NCBI GenBank assembly: GCA_963746175.1
Contig: CAVVAH010000008.1
Span: forward strand, 904,816 to 968,815
DNA length: 64,000 nt
Reading direction: 5' to 3'
From: CAVVAH01 sp963746175
GTDB lineage: Bacteria; Actinomycetota; Actinomycetes; JACCUZ01
A program made the position numbers and the translations under genes. Below are positions 24,990 through 36,066 of the stretch, piece after piece. How positions within the stretch are numbered: position 1 is the first letter of the stretch; each line of letters starts with the position of its first letter. The notes under the pieces are model-generated. The model made no database searches, was not told the origin of the DNA, and saw only the letters and a program-made list of their open reading frames with translations.

Positions 24990-26512
24990 GCACGCACGAG
25001 CTCGACATCCTGCTGCTCGTCGGCGCCGTCGTCCTGCTCGTCTCGATCGCGGCGGTCCGGCTCGCGGTCGGCAGCGGACTGCCGACGCTGCTGCTCTACC
25101 TGGGCCTCGGCCTGGTGCTCGGCGAGAACGTCCTCGGCCTCGACTTCGACGACGCGGCCCTGGCCCGGTCGCTCGGCTACGCCGCCCTGGTGGTCATCCT
25201 CGCCGAGGGTGGCCTGACGACGTCCTGGGGCCACATCCGGGAGTCGGTGCCGGCGGCCGCCGCCCTCGCGACCGTGGGGACCGCCGTGTCCGTGGGCGTC
25301 GTCGGCTTCGCGGCGCACGGTCTGCTCGACGTGGGATGGCGCGACGCCATGCTCATCGGTGCCGTCCTCGCACCGACCGACTCCGCCGCGGTCTTCTCCG
25401 TGCTGCGCAAGGTGCCCCTCCCGCCGCGGCTCGGGGGCCTGCTGGAGTCCGAGTCCGGCTTCAACGACGCACCGGTCGTCATCCTGGTCGTCGCGCTCGC
25501 GGGCCACGACGCGCCGACCTGGTGGGGGCTGCTGCTGCTGATCGCCTACGAGCTCGCGCTCGGCGCGGTCGTCGGTGTCGCCGTCGGGTACGCCGGCGCG
25601 TGGGGGGTCCGGCGGATCGCGCTGCCGTCGTCCGGCCTCTACCCGCTCGCCGTCCTCGCCCTGTGCGTCACGGCGTACGGCGCGGCGGCGGTCGCGCACG
25701 GCAGCGGGTTCCTCGCGGTCTACGTCGCGGCGCTGGTGCTCGGCAACGTCCGGCTCCCGCACCGGTCGGCCACCCGTGGCTTCGTCGAGGGCGCCGGCTG
25801 GCTGGCCCAGATCGGGCTGTTCGTCATGCTCGGCCTGCTCGCGACGCCGGCCGAGCTCGGAGGGTCGATCCTGCCGGCTCTCGGGCTCGGCCTGGTGCTG
25901 CTCGTCGTCGCCCGGCCGTTGTCGGTGGTCGCCTCCCTGCTGCCGTTCCAGCGACCGTTCACCCGCTTCTCCTTCCCGGCGTGGTGGCACTTCCCGACGA
26001 CCCGGCGCGAACGGCTGCTGCTGTCCTGGGCCGGCCTGCGCGGCGCCGTACCCGTCGTGCTCGCGACGGTGCCGGCCGATCAGGACGTCTTCAACCTCGT
26101 GTTCGTCCTCGTCGTGGCGTTCACCCTCCTGCAGGCGCCCACCCTGCCGTGGGTGGCCCGGCGGCTCGGGGTGGTCGCGGAGGGCGAGGCGCAGCAGCTC
26201 GACATCGAGTCCTCGCCGCTGACCCGGCTGGACGCCGACCTGCTCCAGGTGCGCGTCGCCGAGGGGTCGTACCTGTCCGGCGTCGAGGTCGTGGAGCTGA
26301 ACCTGCCGCCCGGCGCCGCCGTCACCCTCGTGGTGCGCGCCGGTCAGGCGTTCGTCCCGTCGTCGAGCACGCCCCTGCAGGTGGGCGACGACCTGCTGCT
26401 GGTGACGACGGAGTCCGTGCGCACCGAGGTCGAGCGCCGGCTCCGTGCGGTGTCCCGCTCCGGCCGGCTGGCCGACTGGAAGACCCCGCGCCGCCCGCCC
26501 CGCCGCACCTGA
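24986..26512 (+). CDS. NhaP/CvrA-type cation:proton antiporter
   Basis: A 508-aa membrane antiporter of the CPA1 family, probably K+/H+ or Na+/H+. About 12-13 hydrophobic segments run from LLLVGAVVLLVSIAAVRLAV to LVVAFTLLQAPTLPWV. Motifs include LAPTDSAAVFSVL (the conserved Asp/Thr segment of the transport site), ESGFNDAPVVI and SWAGLRGAVPVVLA. Residues after 400 or so form a cytoplasmic TrkA_C/RCK-C domain (VVELNLPPGAAVTLVV, LQVGDDLLLVT), indicating nucleotide or ion gating. The ATG at 24986 shares bases with the preceding stop. Confidence 0.9.
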   Translation: MSTHELDILLLVGAVVLLVSIAAVRLAVGSGLPTLLLYLGLGLVLGENVLGLDFDDAALARSLGYAALVVILAEGGLTTSWGHIRESVPAAAALATVGTAVSVGVVGFAAHGLLDVGWRDAMLIGAVLAPTDSAAVFSVLRKVPLPPRLGGLLESESGFNDAPVVILVVALAGHDAPTWWGLLLLIAYELALGAVVGVAVGYAGAWGVRRIALPSSGLYPLAVLALCVTAYGAAAVAHGSGFLAVYVAALVLGNVRLPHRSATRGFVEGAGWLAQIGLFVMLGLLATPAELGGSILPALGLGLVLLVVARPLSVVASLLPFQRPFTRFSFPAWWHFPTTRRERLLLSWAGLRGAVPVVLATVPADQDVFNLVFVLVVAFTLLQAPTLPWVARRLGVVAEGEAQQLDIESSPLTRLDADLLQVRVAEGSYLSGVEVVELNLPPGAAVTLVVRAGQAFVPSSSTPLQVGDDLLLVTTESVRTEVERRLRAVSRSGRLADWKTPRRPPRRT

Positions 26513-26529
26513 CGCATCCCGGCCACCAC

Positions 26530-26589
26530 CCCCGTGATCATGAAGGTTCACCCCCGCAAGTACGTGCACGAACCTTCATGATCACGGGG
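26530..26589. terminator. Perfect 20-bp inverted repeat between convergent genes
   Basis: CCCCGTGATCATGAAGGTTC (26530-26549) is exactly repeated in inverted orientation at 26570-26589, with a 20-nt loop. It sits between the convergent antiporter and modC genes, a proper place for a bidirectional terminator. The arms are less GC-rich than the surroundings, and no strong U-run follows. Confidence 0.7.
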
Positions 26590-26667
26590 TTTCCAGCGAT
26601 CGGCTACGGCCTCGTGGCAGAGCGGCACATGTCGGGTGCCAGTCGACAGGCGGTTGGAAGGCCGCTC

Positions 26668-27798
26668 TCAGCGTGGCGGCTCCGGGTAGACATCCACGTC
26701 GGTCGCCTTCGCGGACAGCCACACATGTTGGCCCGGTCGGAGCTCGAGGTCGGCGACGGCGGCGGGCGTGAGGTCGACGAGGGCGTCGGGTCGGCCGTCG
26801 ATCTGGGCGCGGACTCGGTCGGCGAGCAGCTCGAGCCCGGTGATGGTTCCTGCCCAGATGTTGCGGGGGCTGGCGTGGTCTGGACGCTCCGTGTGGAGAG
26901 CGATCGCGGAGGGCCGCACAGCAACGAGCAATTCCGAGCCGGCGGCGGGGAGTGGGGTGCCGGGTGCGGCGGTGAGCGAGCCGCCTGCCGCGAGTCGCAC
27001 GGTCCCGTCGTCAGAGGCAAGGGTTCCGGAGTAGAGGTTGAGGCCGACAAGTCGTGCCACGTACTGGGTGGCGGGTCGGCGGGCGACCTCGGCGGGAGTT
27101 CCGTGTTGCACGACGTGGCCGTCTTCGATGACCAGCAGGCGGTCGGTCATCACCATCGCCTCCAGCGGGTCGTGGGTGACGATGAGTACCGGCCCGGGGA
27201 AGTCGACGAGGTAGCGGCGCAGCTCCGTGCGCACTTCCAGGCGGGTTCGGGCGTCGAGGGCAGCCAGGGGCTCGTCGAGCAGCAGCAGCCCGGGGTCGGC
27301 TGCGAGGGCTCGGGCAAGGGCGACCCGCTGGGCTTGGCCGCCGGAGAGCTGGTTGGGCTTGTGTGACGCCAGTGACGTGAGGTCGAGCTGTTGGAGGTAG
27401 CGGTCGGCGTGCAGACGGGCGTGGCGGCGGTTGGTCCCGCGGGACCGGGCCGAGAACGCGACGTTGTCGCGGACGTCGAGGTGCGGAAAGAGGCGGTAGT
27501 TCTGGAAAACCAGCCCGACCGGGCGCCGCTCGGCCGGGACAAAGGCGCCGGTGGCTGCGTCGTCGAGGACCAGGTCACCGAGCCGGATGCTGCCCTCGGT
27601 GACCGCGGTGAGTCCGGCCAGTGCCCGCAGCAGCGAGGTCTTGCCGGCGCCGTTCGGTCCGAGCACCCCGAGCACCTCACCTGGCGCGACCGAGGTGGCG
27701 ACCGCGAGGGTGAACGCGCCGCGGCGCACGATGACCGCCAGTTCCAGCGCGCCGGCTCGGCCGGGGACGTCGGTGGAGGTCCTGTCGGTGAGGGTCAT
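26668..27798 (-). CDS. modC: Molybdate ABC transporter ATPase ModC
   Basis: A 376-aa ATPase powering molybdate import. The ABC core shows Walker A GPNGAGKTS, a Q-loop in VGLVFQNYRLFPHL, the signature LSGGQAQRVALARAL, Walker B LLLLDEPLAALD and H-loop VTHD. The C-terminal 140 residues form a TOBE/Mop regulatory domain ending in WLSAKATDVDVYPEPP. ATG 27798 overlaps the modB stop. The order is modA-modB-modC on the minus strand. Terminated by the inverted repeat at 26530-26589. Confidence 0.9.
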   Translation of the reverse strand: MTLTDRTSTDVPGRAGALELAVIVRRGAFTLAVATSVAPGEVLGVLGPNGAGKTSLLRALAGLTAVTEGSIRLGDLVLDDAATGAFVPAERRPVGLVFQNYRLFPHLDVRDNVAFSARSRGTNRRHARLHADRYLQQLDLTSLASHKPNQLSGGQAQRVALARALAADPGLLLLDEPLAALDARTRLEVRTELRRYLVDFPGPVLIVTHDPLEAMVMTDRLLVIEDGHVVQHGTPAEVARRPATQYVARLVGLNLYSGTLASDDGTVRLAAGGSLTAAPGTPLPAAGSELLVAVRPSAIALHTERPDHASPRNIWAGTITGLELLADRVRAQIDGRPDALVDLTPAAVADLELRPGQHVWLSAKATDVDVYPEPPR

Positions 27799-28685
27799 GC
27801 CGCGGTTCCGGTGTTCAGCCAGCGTTCGCGCAGGCCGACGAGGACGGCGACCGAGACGGCGAGCAGCACCAGCGAGAGCGCGATGGCAGCTTCGGGGTCG
27901 CGTTCGAGCGCGAGGTAGACGGCGATCGGCATGGTCTGGGTGCGGCCGGGGAAGTTGCCGGCGAAGGTGATGGTGGCGCCGAACTCGCCGAGCGCGCGGG
28001 CCCAGCACAGCACCGAGCCGGCCACCAGTGAGGGTCCGATCAACGGCAGGGTCACGCGGCGGAACACGGTGAGGCGGGACGCGCCGAGCGTGGCCGCGGC
28101 CTCCTCGTAACCGCGGTCGGCAGTGCGGAACGCACCTTCGACGGTGACGATCAGGAACGGCATCGCGACGAACGTCTCGGCCACGACGACGCCCAGCGTG
28201 GTGAAGGGCAGGGTGAACCCGAACCAGGCATCGAGGTACTGCCCGACGATGCCGCGGCGGCCGAACGCCAGCAGCAGCGCGACGCCCCCGACGACCGGAG
28301 GCAGGACCAGCGGCAGGATCACCAGTGCCCGGACCAGGCCGCGGCCGCGGAACCGAGCCCGGGCCAGCAGCCAAGCCAGCGGCACCCCGAAGAGCAGTGA
28401 CAGGACGGTGGCCGAGGTGGCACAGATCAGGGACAGCCGCAGCGCCTCGACCACCTGGCTCTCGACCAGCACCTGGCTCAGGCTCGTCCACGGGGCGCGG
28501 ATCAGCAGGCCGGCCAGCGGCAGCACGAGGAACGCGGTGGCGATCCCCGCTGGGACCATCAGTGGCCAGGGGATCAGGCCATGACGGGCCGGGTCGTCCC
28601 CGGCCTCGCGGGTCTGCCCACTCCTCTGCCGCCCACGTGCCCGATGTGCCGGGGCCGGCCCCGAAAGCTCAGTCGGTGCGGTCAT
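27795..28685 (-). CDS. modB: Molybdate ABC transporter permease ModB
   Basis: A 296-aa permease with six membrane segments after a basic, Arg-rich 45-residue N-terminal extension. The cytoplasmic coupling loop contains EEAAATLGASRLTVFRRVTLPLIGPSL, the EAA motif that docks to ModC. I start at ATG 28685 (GGGAAGG 9 nt upstream) rather than the TTG three codons earlier. Its stop overlaps modC. Confidence 0.9.
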   Translation of the reverse strand: MTAPTELSGPAPAHRARGRQRSGQTREAGDDPARHGLIPWPLMVPAGIATAFLVLPLAGLLIRAPWTSLSQVLVESQVVEALRLSLICATSATVLSLLFGVPLAWLLARARFRGRGLVRALVILPLVLPPVVGGVALLLAFGRRGIVGQYLDAWFGFTLPFTTLGVVVAETFVAMPFLIVTVEGAFRTADRGYEEAAATLGASRLTVFRRVTLPLIGPSLVAGSVLCWARALGEFGATITFAGNFPGRTQTMPIAVYLALERDPEAAIALSLVLLAVSVAVLVGLRERWLNTGTAA

Positions 28686-28724
28686 GGCGACCAACCTTCC
28701 CGGTCACGGCCCCGGTGAGAACGT

Positions 28725-29531
28725 TCAGGGCTTGCTGAACCCGGCCTCGGTCAGCACCGCTGCTCCGTCCGGGGACAGGACGTAGTCGACGAACGCCCGC
28801 GCTGTTGCCTGGTTCTTCGAGGCGGTAAGGGTGGCGATCGGGTAGGTGGTGGACGCGTTGACGTCGCCGGGGATCTCGATGCCCGTCACCGAGTCGCCGG
28901 CGGCGCGAACGTCGGTGACGTAGACCACGCCTGCGTCGACCTCTCCGAGGGTGACCTTGCTCAGGGTGGCCTTCACATCGATCTCCTCCGTGACAGGCGT
29001 GACCTTGATTCCGGCGGTCTCGAACACCTCGAGGGCAGTGGCACCGCAGGGGACATCGGCCTGGCACAGCGCCACCTTCACACCCCTCTTCGCGAGGTCG
29101 TCGACCGACGTGATTCCGCCCGGGTTGTCCGGCGGCACCGCGATCTGCATCGTGTTCGACACGAAGTCCGTCGCCTGCGCGGCATCTCCGCTGGCGACCA
29201 CCTCGTCCATGCTTGCGGTGCTCGCGGACGCGAACACGTCTGCCGGTGCCCCTTGGCCGATCTGTTCGGCCAGACCTGAGCTCGGGCCGAGGTTGAACAC
29301 CACCTTGCTGCCCGCGTTCTCTGCCTCGAACTGCTTCCCCAGCGTGGTGAAGGCTTCCTGCAGGGACGCGGCGGCGAACACGTTGATCGTCCCCGTCACA
29401 GAAGCGGTCTCGCTCGTCGGGGATGAGCCGGACGACCCGGACGAGGCCCCGGAGTCGTCGGAACCCCCGCAACCAGCCAGCAACGTGGTGGCAGCGAACA
29501 GGGCGGCCACCGAGGCGGTGATGCGGCGCAC
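28725..29531 (-). CDS. modA: Molybdate-binding lipoprotein ModA
   Basis: A 268-aa extracytoplasmic receptor. The signal peptide ends with lipobox LLAGC, then a Ser/Gly-rich linker. The mature part shows INVFAAASLQEAF (oxyanion Ser/Ala loop), GPSSGLAEQIGQGAPADVFASA, TMQIAVPPDNP and GEVDAGVVYVTDV, all typical of ModA. Two Cys (ALCQADVPCGA) are spaced to allow a disulfide. It precedes modB by 39 nt and follows the Mop regulator by 45 nt. Confidence 0.95.
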   Translation of the reverse strand: MRRITASVAALFAATTLLAGCGGSDDSGASSGSSGSSPTSETASVTGTINVFAAASLQEAFTTLGKQFEAENAGSKVVFNLGPSSGLAEQIGQGAPADVFASASTASMDEVVASGDAAQATDFVSNTMQIAVPPDNPGGITSVDDLAKRGVKVALCQADVPCGATALEVFETAGIKVTPVTEEIDVKATLSKVTLGEVDAGVVYVTDVRAAGDSVTGIEIPGDVNASTTYPIATLTASKNQATARAFVDYVLSPDGAAVLTEAGFSKP

Positions 29532-29576
29532 GACATTTCTCCTGGCTGCTCGGCCGGCCGTCTGGGTGACCGGGGA

Positions 29577-29984
29577 TCAAAGTGAGGCGGGAACCTCGAC
29601 GACGACATTGGTGGACTTCACTGCAGCGACCGCGAGCACGCCCGGTTCCAGGCCGAGCTCATCGGCGGCCTCGCGACTCATCAAGGACACGATGCGGTGC
29701 GGACCGGCCTGGATCTCCACCTGCGCCATCACCGTGTCGCGGGTGACCTTGGTGACCAGGCCGAGGAATCGGTTGCGGGCCGACTCGGACACCACCGGCC
29801 GCGGCGCGGGCCGCTCGGCGGAGGCGGTCTCCTCGGCGAACCGGGCCAGAGCGGCGCCGTCGATCGCCTGCCGACCGGAGCCGTCCCGGGTGGTGGGCAC
29901 CCGGCCGGCGTCCGCCCAGCGACGCAGGGTGTCGTCGCTGACCCCCAGCAGCGCAGCCGCCTCGCTGATCCGGAACACCTGCAT
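29577..29984 (-). CDS. Molybdate-sensing HTH-Mop (molbindin) regulator
   Basis: A 135-aa protein joining a MerR/excisionase-like helix-turn-helix (VFRISEAAALLGVSDDTLRRWADAGRVP) to one TOBE/Mop domain (NRFLGLVTKVTRDTVMAQVEIQAGPHRIVSLMSREAADELGLEPG) that binds molybdate or tungstate. It stands at the head of the mod operon and probably adjusts its transcription to cellular molybdate, as single-Mop HTH proteins do in actinobacteria. ATG 29984 is chosen since it puts the HTH at residue 2. No canonical ModE is present, so this protein likely takes that role. Confidence 0.85.
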   Translation of the reverse strand: MQVFRISEAAALLGVSDDTLRRWADAGRVPTTRDGSGRQAIDGAALARFAEETASAERPAPRPVVSESARNRFLGLVTKVTRDTVMAQVEIQAGPHRIVSLMSREAADELGLEPGVLAVAAVKSTNVVVEVPASL

Positions 29985-30181
29985 AGCCGCCGACCCTATC
30001 CTCGACGGCCCGGCCCGCAACAGCAGATGCCGCTCTGTGAACCTTTCTGGGGGGGCATCGGCGGAGTCGACCAGCGTCGGGCGGTCCGCAGATGCGGTCG
30101 AGGAGGGGAGAGTTCATCGCGGTCCCACCTGTCCGGGACCTGCTCGCCCTGGAAGGAGCGGCGCGGACCGCGGCCGCGCGG

Positions 30182-31567
30182 TCAGGTCAGCGGGACACCG
30201 ACGACGGCCGCCGCCGCACCGACCAGCGCACACACGCCGAGGGTGCGCAGCACCGACCACCTGAGCCGGAACAGCAGCAGAGCCGCGAGTACGGCGACGA
30301 CGACCGCGAGCGGCCGGACCGTCGAGACATCGGGCAGGTCCACGTGCAGCGGACCCGCGACGTGCCCGTCGACCTGCTGGAAGAACACGTGCAGCGCGAA
30401 GAAGAGCGCGAGGTTCGCGATCACGCCGACGACGGAGGCGGTCACGCCGGCCAGGGCCGAGGCGACCGCCCGGTTGCTGCGCAGCCGCTCGACGTACGGC
30501 GCCCCGAGGAAGACCAGCAGCATGGCCGGTACGAAGGTCACCCAGGTGGTGAGGAGGGCACCGAGGGTCGCGGCCACCCAGGGATCCAGCGAACCCGGGT
30601 TGCGGTACGCGCCGAGGAAGCCGACGAACTGCAGCACCATGATCAGCGGCCCCGGCGTGGTCTCCGCGAGCCCGAGACCGCGCACCATCTCGCCCGGGCC
30701 GAGCCAGCCGTAGTCCTGCACGGCGTGCTGAGCGACGTACGACAGCACGGCGTACGCGCCGCCGAAGGTCACCATGGCGGTGCCGGAGAAGAACAGCCCC
30801 TCTGTCGACAGCGTGCTGTCCCGGCCGGTCATCACGATGGTCAGCAGCACCGGCAGCCACCACACCGCGAGACCGACCGCCAGGACCCGACCGGTCCGGC
30901 CGAGCGTGGGCCGGTCGTCATGCAGCGCCTCGTCCCCGATGAGCGGCGCCGGCCCGACCTCCTCCGCGACGGTCGAGGTCATGGATCCCGGCCGGTGCCG
31001 GCCCAGCACCCATCCGAGACACCCCGCGGCGAGCACCACGATGGGGAACGGCATGCCGAAGAACGCCAGCGACACGAAAGCCAGCACCGCGATGGCAACA
31101 AGTGCGGGGCTGCCCAGAGCGCGTCCGCCGATCCGGACTACTGCCTGCGCGACGATCGCGAGAACCGCCGGGGCGATGCCAGCGAACAAGCCCGTCACCG
31201 CGGTGGTGTCGCCGAAGGCGACGTACACGGCCGACAGGGCGCCGATGGCCACTGCGCCCGGCAGCACGAACAACGTGCCGGCCATCAGCCCGCCGCGGAC
31301 GCCGTTCAGCAACCACCCGATGTAGACCGCGAGCTGGGTCGCCTCCGGTCCCGGCAGGATGGTGCAGAAGTTCAGGGCGTGCAGGAAGCGGCCGCGACCG
31401 ATCCAGCGCCGCTCGTCGACGAGCGTGCGCTGCATGACGGCGATCTGGCCGGCCGGGCCGCCGAAGGACTGCAGGGCGACGAGCGCCCACACCTTCGCCG
31501 CGGTCCGCAGCGGGACGACGTCCTGCTCGCTGCGCCGCACACGGGCAGCGAACAGGACCCCCGTCAC
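30182..31567 (-). CDS. chrA: Chromate transporter ChrA (two-domain form)
   Basis: A 461-aa CHR-family permease. It has two homologous halves, each with the family motif: the first includes SFGGPAGQIAVMQ and FCTILPGPEATQLAVYIGW, the second TFGGAYAVLSYV and GLGLAETTPGPLIMVLQFVGFLGAY. Long CHR proteins expel chromate from the cytoplasm by proton exchange, which gives resistance; sulfate may also be a substrate. About ten hydrophobic segments. It is downstream of secDF on the minus strand but separated by a hairpin. Confidence 0.9.
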   Translation of the reverse strand: MTGVLFAARVRRSEQDVVPLRTAAKVWALVALQSFGGPAGQIAVMQRTLVDERRWIGRGRFLHALNFCTILPGPEATQLAVYIGWLLNGVRGGLMAGTLFVLPGAVAIGALSAVYVAFGDTTAVTGLFAGIAPAVLAIVAQAVVRIGGRALGSPALVAIAVLAFVSLAFFGMPFPIVVLAAGCLGWVLGRHRPGSMTSTVAEEVGPAPLIGDEALHDDRPTLGRTGRVLAVGLAVWWLPVLLTIVMTGRDSTLSTEGLFFSGTAMVTFGGAYAVLSYVAQHAVQDYGWLGPGEMVRGLGLAETTPGPLIMVLQFVGFLGAYRNPGSLDPWVAATLGALLTTWVTFVPAMLLVFLGAPYVERLRSNRAVASALAGVTASVVGVIANLALFFALHVFFQQVDGHVAGPLHVDLPDVSTVRPLAVVVAVLAALLLFRLRWSVLRTLGVCALVGAAAAVVGVPLT

Positions 31568-31591
31568 CAGGTCAAACGCGGATCTCGAGAC

Positions 31592-31617
31592 GACACACCG
31601 CTCTCAGGCGGCGTGTC
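31592..31617 (-). terminator. Hairpin between secDF and chrA
   Basis: Inverted repeat GACACACCGC / GCGGCGTGTC with one mismatch in ten pairs and a 6-nt loop, 43 nt after the secDF stop and 24 nt before the chrA start. It could end secDF transcripts or form in the chrA leader. Confidence 0.4.
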
Positions 31618-31659
31618 TGCCTCAAGATCCGCCCAGGGACTGGGGACTGGGGGCAGTGG

Positions 31660-33996
<2,337 letters not shown>

Positions 33997-34120
33997 GGGT
34001 GCCTCCAGGCCAGGGGGCACGCGCGCGCCGAGGGCGCGGGCGTGCGGGCGAGACGGGTACGGCGCGGCGGCCGACGCGCGGGGCGGTCGGCAGGCTGCGG
34101 TGGTGTGCGGCGCTCCGGGG

Positions 34121-34552
34121 TCAGGCGCGCGTGAGCGCCGGAGGTGCCCGGTCCCGCCTCGACGCAGCCGTACGACGGCGCACCGGCGCCGACGCACCGG
34201 CCGGCAGTCGTCCGGACACCGTGAGCACGACGAGCAGCACAGCGGCGGCCAGCAGGCCGGTGACCGGCGCCGGACCGTGCCCGAGGACGGTGCGGACCGA
34301 GGAGTCGGTCCGGGGTGCGGACTGCTCGCGGGCACCGCGGCGCGTGCCCGGCCGCGCGACGTCGCGGTGGTCGCGCAGGGCGACACCGGCGGGTGCGGCA
34401 CCGCGAGCGACGGCACGCGGGACGGCGCTCGAGCCGGCGACCTGCGCCGCCGCGGGCGTGCCCACCAGCACGGACCCGGCGACCGCGAGGGCAGCGAGCA
34501 GCACGGCAGCAGCGCTGCGGGCTCGCCGGTCGAGGCGGGTCCAGGGAGTCAC
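34121..34552 (-). CDS. Small secreted or membrane-anchored protein of unknown function
   Basis: A 143-aa protein with an N-terminal signal-like helix (SAAAVLLAALAVAGSVLVGTPAAA), an Arg/Asp-rich middle of about 60 residues and a C-terminal membrane helix (VTGLLAAAVLLVVLTVSG) followed by a basic tail. GTG 34552 is preceded by AAGGA. The expected topology is an external loop with a cytoplasmic C-terminus. I recognise no family; the low-complexity Ala/Arg content means that the coding call rests mainly on the hydrophobic pattern and its position between secDF and the VKOR gene. Confidence 0.5.
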   Translation of the reverse strand: MTPWTRLDRRARSAAAVLLAALAVAGSVLVGTPAAAQVAGSSAVPRAVARGAAPAGVALRDHRDVARPGTRRGAREQSAPRTDSSVRTVLGHGPAPVTGLLAAAVLLVVLTVSGRLPAGASAPVRRRTAASRRDRAPPALTRA

Positions 34553-34597
34553 GAGTCGTCCTTCGCGAGGCGGCGGAGGGCTGCCCACCCTACCGGC

Positions 34598-35065
34598 TCA
34601 GGCCGGCGTCCCCCGGAGCGCGGAGGCGAGCGAGACGACGGCGAACAGGGCGACCGCCAGCACGTGCACCGCGGTGCACCAGAGGCAGATCGCGTCCACC
34701 CGGAACAGCTCGACCCACACCAGGTAGAGCACGAACACGGCGCCGCCGGAGACCGCCGCCAGCCGGGCGCGGTGCACCCAGGCGTGCGTCGACGCCCAGG
34801 CGACGGGCAGGCACAGCGCCGCCACGGCGAGGAAGAAGAGCAGGCCGAGCAGCGCGACGGGCACCCCGAGCAGGTCGGCGTACGAGCTGGTCGTCACCTT
34901 GACGCAGTCGACCACACCGGAGTCGGGGCAGGCCAGCGTGGCTGAGGACGAGTAGTGCTCGACGGTGAGGTACGCCGACACGGCCACACCGAGGACGGCG
35001 AGCACGAGTGAGGTCGGGCCGGCCCAGCCCGGGGCGCTGACGGCGACGCGGGCGGGAGCACTCAC
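34598..35065 (-). CDS. Vitamin K epoxide reductase (VKOR) family membrane oxidase
   Basis: A 155-aa four-helix membrane protein that reoxidises a periplasm-facing thiol oxidase with quinone. The active-site CxxC is in DAICLWCTAVHVL; the loop cysteines are in LACPDSGVVDCVKV; and the Ser/Thr near SSYADLLGVPVALLG sits where the quinone-contacting residues lie. It begins 7 nt after the DUF929 gene with the same direction, so the two form an operon. No thioredoxin domain is fused, unlike many actinobacterial VKORs, so the partner should be a separate protein, perhaps its neighbour. Confidence 0.9.
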   Translation of the reverse strand: MSAPARVAVSAPGWAGPTSLVLAVLGVAVSAYLTVEHYSSSATLACPDSGVVDCVKVTTSSYADLLGVPVALLGLLFFLAVAALCLPVAWASTHAWVHRARLAAVSGGAVFVLYLVWVELFRVDAICLWCTAVHVLAVALFAVVSLASALRGTPA

Positions 35066-35072
35066 GACGGTC

Positions 35073-35978
35073 TCACTTCGGCTGCGCCCCGGCGACCGCC
35101 TCGGCCGCCGCGCTGACGCCGGGTGCAGTGCAGACCTCCGTCGGCTTACCGCCGGTGGCCTCGCACAGGACCGCGGTCAGCACGTTGGCCGTGCCGCCCA
35201 CCGCCTTCGCCACCGGGTCCTTCGGGTCGTCCAGCGCGGCCGCGATCTCCGCCCGCGACATCCCCTCCAGCACCTTCGGGCTGTACGTCGCGCCGGACGT
35301 GACGTACAGCCCCGCCACGTCGACGAACGGGATGCTGCCCGCGGTGGCGGTGTACGGCGGCTTGTTGTAGTCCTGCACGACCTTCTCGTCCGCCGGGTCG
35401 AGGCTGTCCAGCGGCGGGTACGCGCCGTCGACCTGCGTGTTGCCCGTCGTCTCGACGCCGGTGAAGGACAGGTAGTCGCTCGTGTACGACGCACCGTGGA
35501 ACGACAGGGTCTGGGTGTCCGGGTAGACGTCCTTGCTCGCCGAGTGCGTCGCCCCCAGGCCCGACCAGGTCCCGAAGCGGGACAGCGCCACGACGACCGG
35601 CCAGCGTTCGGCCGCGCAGTAGGGGCAGAACTCCGCCCCGACGTAGAGGACCTTCGGCTTGCCGTCGGCGACCAGGCGCGGCGCCTCGATCTTGGTGGGC
35701 GCCGTCTGGGCGTCACCGATGCCGATCTGGTCCAGCACCGACGCCGGGACCGAGGTCACCGCCGTGACCACGGCGGGCGCGGCCAGGGCGTCCCCCGCAC
35801 CGCCCGAGGTGCCGGTCTCGTCGTCGCCGGACCCCAGGCCGGCGGCCTTCGCCACGACCAGCGCGACCACGACGACGAGCACCAGCGCGATCGCGCCACC
35901 CGCCAGCAGGACCCGGCGGCGCTGGTCGGAGGCCCTGCTCCCGGTCGGGCGGGGACGGGTCGGCGTCGCGGACGTCAT
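35073..35978 (-). CDS. DUF929 thioredoxin-like membrane-anchored protein
   Basis: A 301-aa protein with one N-terminal membrane helix (RRVLLAGGAIALVLVVVVALVVAKAAG) and an extracytoplasmic domain of the DUF929 type. A thioredoxin-like redox site is clear in VLYVGAEFCPYCAAERW (CPYC), followed by FGTWSGLG and a cis-Pro candidate in SIPFVDVAGLY. Two further Cys near the C-terminus (VLCEATGGKPTEVC) could form a disulfide. With VKOR encoded 7 nt downstream, it may act as the DsbA-like oxidase that VKOR recycles (inference). Confidence 0.8.
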   Translation of the reverse strand: MTSATPTRPRPTGSRASDQRRRVLLAGGAIALVLVVVVALVVAKAAGLGSGDDETGTSGGAGDALAAPAVVTAVTSVPASVLDQIGIGDAQTAPTKIEAPRLVADGKPKVLYVGAEFCPYCAAERWPVVVALSRFGTWSGLGATHSASKDVYPDTQTLSFHGASYTSDYLSFTGVETTGNTQVDGAYPPLDSLDPADEKVVQDYNKPPYTATAGSIPFVDVAGLYVTSGATYSPKVLEGMSRAEIAAALDDPKDPVAKAVGGTANVLTAVLCEATGGKPTEVCTAPGVSAAAEAVAGAQPK

Positions 35979-36066
35979 GCTCCGCAGGCTACGACGCGGA
36001 CCTGGGTGCCCACCGGCGGCGACGCGCACCCTGGACGGTGCCCGCCCGTCGCCGTACGGTCGGCGC

